Shown here piece by piece: positions 5,171 to 7,474 of a stretch of DNA of 7,474 nucleotides. The translations under genes and the position numbers were made by a program. How positions within the stretch are numbered: the stretch's first letter is position 1; each line of letters opens with the position of its first letter. The DNA comes from Methanocorpusculum sp. GTDB lineage: Archaea > Halobacteriota > Methanomicrobia > Methanomicrobiales > Methanocorpusculaceae. The stretch is from assembly GCA_017555685.1 (NCBI GenBank), contig JAFZFW010000050.1, forward strand, positions 1 through 7,474, written 5' to 3'. The notes under the pieces were generated by a model. The model was not told the origin of the DNA. It did not search any database and was given only the letters and a program-made list of their open reading frames with translations.

Positions 5171-5179
5171 GGATAAAGC
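5171..5179 (-). promoter_or_regulatory. Putative TATA box of the rubredoxin-ferredoxin unit
   Basis: GGCTTTATCC on the minus strand would place the transcript start near 5150, leaving a leader of about 23 bases containing the Shine-Dalgarno. A second candidate (CTTTACAAAA, about 5206-5197) would give a leader near 50 bases. The choice is uncertain, but a promoter between the dnaJ terminator and this gene is expected. Confidence 0.4.
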
Positions 5180-5209
5180 CATCTGTATCGAGGAGGTTTT
5201 GTAAAGATG

Positions 5210-5226
5210 CCGCAGAGCGCCTGCGG
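5210..5226. repeat. Perfect inverted repeat upstream of the redox unit (possible operator)
   Basis: CCGCAG (5210-5215) and CTGCGG (5221-5226) flank AGCGC. The repeat lies beyond the dnaJ T run and about 30 bases ahead of the favoured TATA box of the redox unit. No T run follows on either strand at the right distance, so it is a poor terminator. It could be a regulator binding site or an RNA hairpin in dnaJ read-through. Confidence 0.45.
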
Positions 5227-5234
5227 TACAAAAT

Positions 5235-5242
5235 AAAAAAAA
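5235..5242 (-). terminator. T8 terminator after dnaJ
   Basis: On the minus strand eight T residues, followed by ATTTT, begin 14 bases after the dnaJ stop. With the hairpin over the dnaJ stop codon, this should end the dnaK-dnaJ message before the redox unit. Confidence 0.6.
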
Positions 5243-5256
5243 GGAGTGGAGGTATT

Positions 5257-6381
5257 TTATTTAAAGAAGCCGCGCTTCTTTTTGTCCTTCTCTTTTGGTT
5301 CGCTGTCGGCTGACTCAGAACCGTTTTCGATTGCGAGAATCTTTTCGTAGAGTTCCCGCTCTTTGCCGGAAATCTTCTTCGGCGTTCCAATGACGATTCT
5401 GACAAGCAGACTGCCGTAACTTCCTCTGCGGCGCACTCCTTCTCCCTGAATCCGTAAGCGGGTGCCGTAGTTGATTCCGGCCGGAATCTTTAATGCAACT
5501 TTCTTCTTGTCGATGGTTTCAATCTCGACCTCGCATCCGAGAACGGCCTGTGCCGGGGAAATCTCGTACTGCGTTACCAGATTGTCGCCTTCGCGGTCGA
5601 AGAGCGGATTGGAGATGACGTAGACTTCGATGTATAAGTCTCCGTTTGGTGCTCCGGGGTCTCCTGCCTCGCCGTAGCCTTCCATTCTCAGGCGCATGCC
5701 GGAGTCAATACCTGCCGGGATGTTCACCGAGACCTTACGGCGTACCTTGGTCTTTCCGGTTCCGTTACACTTGCGGCACGGAGACTCCGGAATCTTTCCG
5801 CGGCCTCCGCAGTCAGGACAGACTGACTGGGTTACCATCTGACCAAAGATGGAGTTTCTAATCTGCTTGACCTGACCTGTTCCGTTACATTTGCGGCAGG
5901 TTGTGGTCTTCTTTGTCGAACTTCCGGTACCGTCACAGTCCGGACAGCTCTCGGTGTGCATGACTTCAATTTCCTTCTGCACGCCAAAGACTGCGTCAGC
6001 CAAGGTAATCTGGATACGCATCAGCGTATCGTCACCCTGTCTTGGTCCGCTGTGCCGGCGGCTTCCTCCGCCGAAGAAGTCAAAGATGTCACCAAAGCCG
6101 GAGAAGTCAGCGTTAAATCCTGCTCCTCCTGCTCCCGAGTAGTTTCCTTTGGAAGCGTTGGTGAAGTTCTCGTGACCTAACTGATCATACTGGCGTCTCT
6201 TTGATTCGTCGGATAAGACGCTGTATGCTTCGTTGATGGATTTGAACTTCTCTTCTGCATCTGCTTCCTTGCAGACATCCGGATGGTACTTCTTTGCGAG
6301 GTTCCGGTAGGCCTTCTTGATTTCCGTTTCCGTTGCGTTGCGGGAAACGCCTAACACATCGTAGTACGATTCAGAACCCAT
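5257..6381 (-). CDS. dnaJ: Chaperone protein DnaJ (Hsp40, type I)
   Basis: Cytosolic co-chaperone that delivers unfolded clients to DnaK and stimulates its ATPase. The 374 residues are the usual length and all type I domains are present: J domain at about 5-70 with HPD at 33-35; Gly/Phe-rich linker at about 80-115 ([14 protein letters not shown]); a zinc domain at 146-209 with four intact CxxCxGxG repeats (C146/C149, C162/C165, C188/C191, C202/C205) binding two Zn; then two beta-rich client-binding domains and a Lys-rich tail ending KKRGFFK. Shine-Dalgarno AGGA (6392-6389) lies seven bases before the ATG. It starts 22 bases after dnaK stops, so both are one operon. Mesophilic archaea are thought to have gained this system from bacteria by transfer; that is background, not read from this sequence. 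The last codons coincide with a perfect hairpin. Confidence 0.98.
   Translation of the reverse strand: MGSESYYDVLGVSRNATETEIKKAYRNLAKKYHPDVCKEADAEEKFKSINEAYSVLSDESKRRQYDQLGHENFTNASKGNYSGAGGAGFNADFSGFGDIFDFFGGGSRRHSGPRQGDDTLMRIQITLADAVFGVQKEIEVMHTESCPDCDGTGSSTKKTTTCRKCNGTGQVKQIRNSIFGQMVTQSVCPDCGGRGKIPESPCRKCNGTGKTKVRRKVSVNIPAGIDSGMRLRMEGYGEAGDPGAPNGDLYIEVYVISNPLFDREGDNLVTQYEISPAQAVLGCEVEIETIDKKKVALKIPAGINYGTRLRIQGEGVRRRGSYGSLLVRIVIGTPKKISGKERELYEKILAIENGSESADSEPKEKDKKKRGFFK
5263..5281 (-). repeat. Perfect hairpin over the last codons of dnaJ
   Basis: On the minus strand AAAGAAGC (5281-5274) and GCTTCTTT (5270-5263) are perfect complements around GCG. The stem ends four bases before the end of the TAA stop codon and is followed by AT-rich sequence and then the T8 run. 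It encodes KKRGFFK. It could aid termination or protect the mRNA 3' end, or be a by-product of a KK...FFK codon string. Confidence 0.6.
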
Positions 6382-6403
6382 GATATCTTCCTGAAAAGAA
6401 GGT

Positions 6404-7474
6404 TTAGTCCTTCTTTACTTCGTAGTCAGCATCAACAACGTTGTCGTCGTTTCCGCAGGAACCGCAGTCGCCGGAGCATCCTGCACCCTGTGCTGCCTGC
6501 TGTTCTTCCTGGATCTTCTGGTACATCTTGGAGGTGACTGCAAAGACGACTTCCTGGAGTGCGTCCATCTTTGCCTTGATGTCGTCGGTGGATGCGTCTT
6601 CCTTTGCGAGGAGTTCCTTGAGTTCAGTTGCTGCGGCAGTGATCTTTTCCTTGTCCTCTGCTTCAACTTTGTCTGCAGTTTCCTTGTCGTTTACGAGCTT
6701 CTCTGCTGCGTAGACTGCGTTGTCAGCATTGTTTCTGAGTTCGATCTCTTCGCGTCTCTTCTTGTCTTCCTCTTCGAACTGCTTGGCGTCGTTGACCATC
6801 TTTTCGATTTCATCGTCGTTGAGGTCCTTTCTGCCGGTGATGGTCATGGACTGCTCGTGACCGGTTCCGAGGTCTTTTGCGGAGACGTGGACGATACCGT
6901 TTGCGTCGATGTCGAAGGTGACTTCAATCTGCGGCATTCCTCTTGGTGCCGGCGGGATTCCGGTGAGCTGGAATCTTCCTAAGCTGAAGTTGTCACGGGC
7001 GAACTGTCTCTCTCCCTGGACGACGTGAATTTCCACAGAGGTCTGGTTGTCTGCTGCAGTGGAGAAGATCTGGCTCTTTCTGGTCGGGATGGTGGTGTTT
7101 CTCTCGATGAGTTTGGTTGCGATTCCGCCAAGGGTTTCGATACCGAGGGTGAGCGGGGTAACATCGAGTAAGACGACGTCCTTTGCTTCTCCGGTTAAGA
7201 CTGCTCCCTGGATTGCTGCACCAAGTGCGACACACTCGTCCGGGTTGATGTTCTTGTCCGGTTCTTTGCCTAAGATCTTCTTGACTTCTTCAACGACCAT
7301 CGGGACACGGGTGGATCCACCAACGAGTAAGACGTGGTCGATGTCGGATGCAGACATGTTTGCGTCCTTTAAGACCTGGCGGACCGGTTCAACGGTCTTC
7401 TGTACGAGGTCATCGATTAACTGCTCGAACTTTGCACGGGTTAAGTCGATGTCTAAGTGTTTCGGTCCGTCTGC
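6404..7474 (-). CDS. dnaK: Chaperone protein DnaK (Hsp70), N-terminal part outside window
   Basis: ATP-driven chaperone; 356 C-terminal residues are visible and the frame is open to the window edge (it begins [11 protein letters not shown]), so about 250 N-terminal residues lie beyond. Visible numbering: the end of the nucleotide-binding domain carries [11 protein letters not shown] at 48-58; the interdomain linker [12 protein letters not shown] is at 100-111; the beta substrate-binding domain follows to about 215 ([33 protein letters not shown]); then the helical lid to about 325. The tail ends [11 protein letters not shown], the acidic form of bacterial-type DnaK. Unusually, the normally Gly/Ala-rich tail contains CSGDCGSC (C333, C337, C340). 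dnaJ follows after 22 bases. An internal ATG at 7357 is not the start, because conserved DnaK sequence continues upstream. Confidence 0.98.
   Translation of the reverse strand, partial: ADGPKHLDIDLTRAKFEQLIDDLVQKTVEPVRQVLKDANMSASDIDHVLLVGGSTRVPMVVEEVKKILGKEPDKNINPDECVALGAAIQGAVLTGEAKDVVLLDVTPLTLGIETLGGIATKLIERNTTIPTRKSQIFSTAADNQTSVEIHVVQGERQFARDNFSLGRFQLTGIPPAPRGMPQIEVTFDIDANGIVHVSAKDLGTGHEQSMTITGRKDLNDDEIEKMVNDAKQFEEEDKKRREEIELRNNADNAVYAAEKLVNDKETADKVEAEDKEKITAAATELKELLAKEDASTDDIKAKMDALQEVVFAVTSKMYQKIQEEQQAAQGAGCSGDCGSCGNDDNVVDADYEVKKD

Noticed and set aside
5127..5405. Upstream extension of the rubredoxin-domain gene to 5405
   Set aside because: The extension overlaps the end of dnaJ in another frame and a terminator region, is basic and low in character, and the real start has a Shine-Dalgarno and the rubredoxin N-terminus.
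5646..6713. Plus-strand open frames opposite dnaJ and dnaK
   Set aside because: Antisense shadows of strongly conserved chaperone genes.

Overview
The window most resembles the chromosome of a mesophilic methanogenic euryarchaeon, probably Methanomicrobiales and perhaps close to Methanocorpusculum; that placement is inferred from gene content and remembered protein style, not computed. Archaeal evidence is direct: a tRNA-Trp gene interrupted after position 37 by an intron with a canonical bulge-helix-bulge and a built-in box C/D methylation guide, no encoded CCA, short T-run terminators, and TATA-like boxes (TATACC) 28-30 bases ahead of ATG codons that lack a Shine-Dalgarno.

Layout. Bases 1-779 (minus strand, 3' end outside the window) encode a protein with two CBS domains followed by a ParB/sulfiredoxin-fold domain with a DGHHR motif, similar to the free serine kinase SerK/SbnI family. 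A divergent intergenic region (780-870) separates it from serS (871-2148, plus), a complete common-type seryl-tRNA synthetase. Bases 2214-2386 hold the intron-containing tRNA-Trp gene, and 2431-3954 a 507-residue lipoprotein made of two tandem copies of a Cache-like extracellular sensor domain. The lipoprotein gene converges on a minus-strand block; opposing T-run terminators lie at 3957-3993.

The minus-strand block reads, in transcription order, dnaK (7474-6404, N-terminal part outside), dnaJ (6381-5257), a terminator region with two perfect inverted repeats, then a two-gene unit: a rubredoxin/degenerate-ferritin/rubredoxin protein (5126-4461) and a two-cluster ferredoxin-like protein (4457-4002). 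DnaK and DnaJ form the Hsp70 folding machine. The rubredoxin-ferredoxin pair looks like a redox relay for oxidative-stress defence, probably transcribed from its own promoter.

Most unusual: the tRNA-Trp intron, whose guide segments match the tRNA around C34 and C39 in a way that predicts one modification before splicing and one after, and which carries a copy of the exon target able to sequester the guide; the CBS-ParB/SerK-like protein beside serS; the double-rubredoxin protein that seems to have lost canonical diiron ligands; the first cluster motif of the ferredoxin (CX3CX1CX3CP); and a three-cysteine cluster in the DnaK tail. No mobile element, CRISPR array or phage gene is visible.
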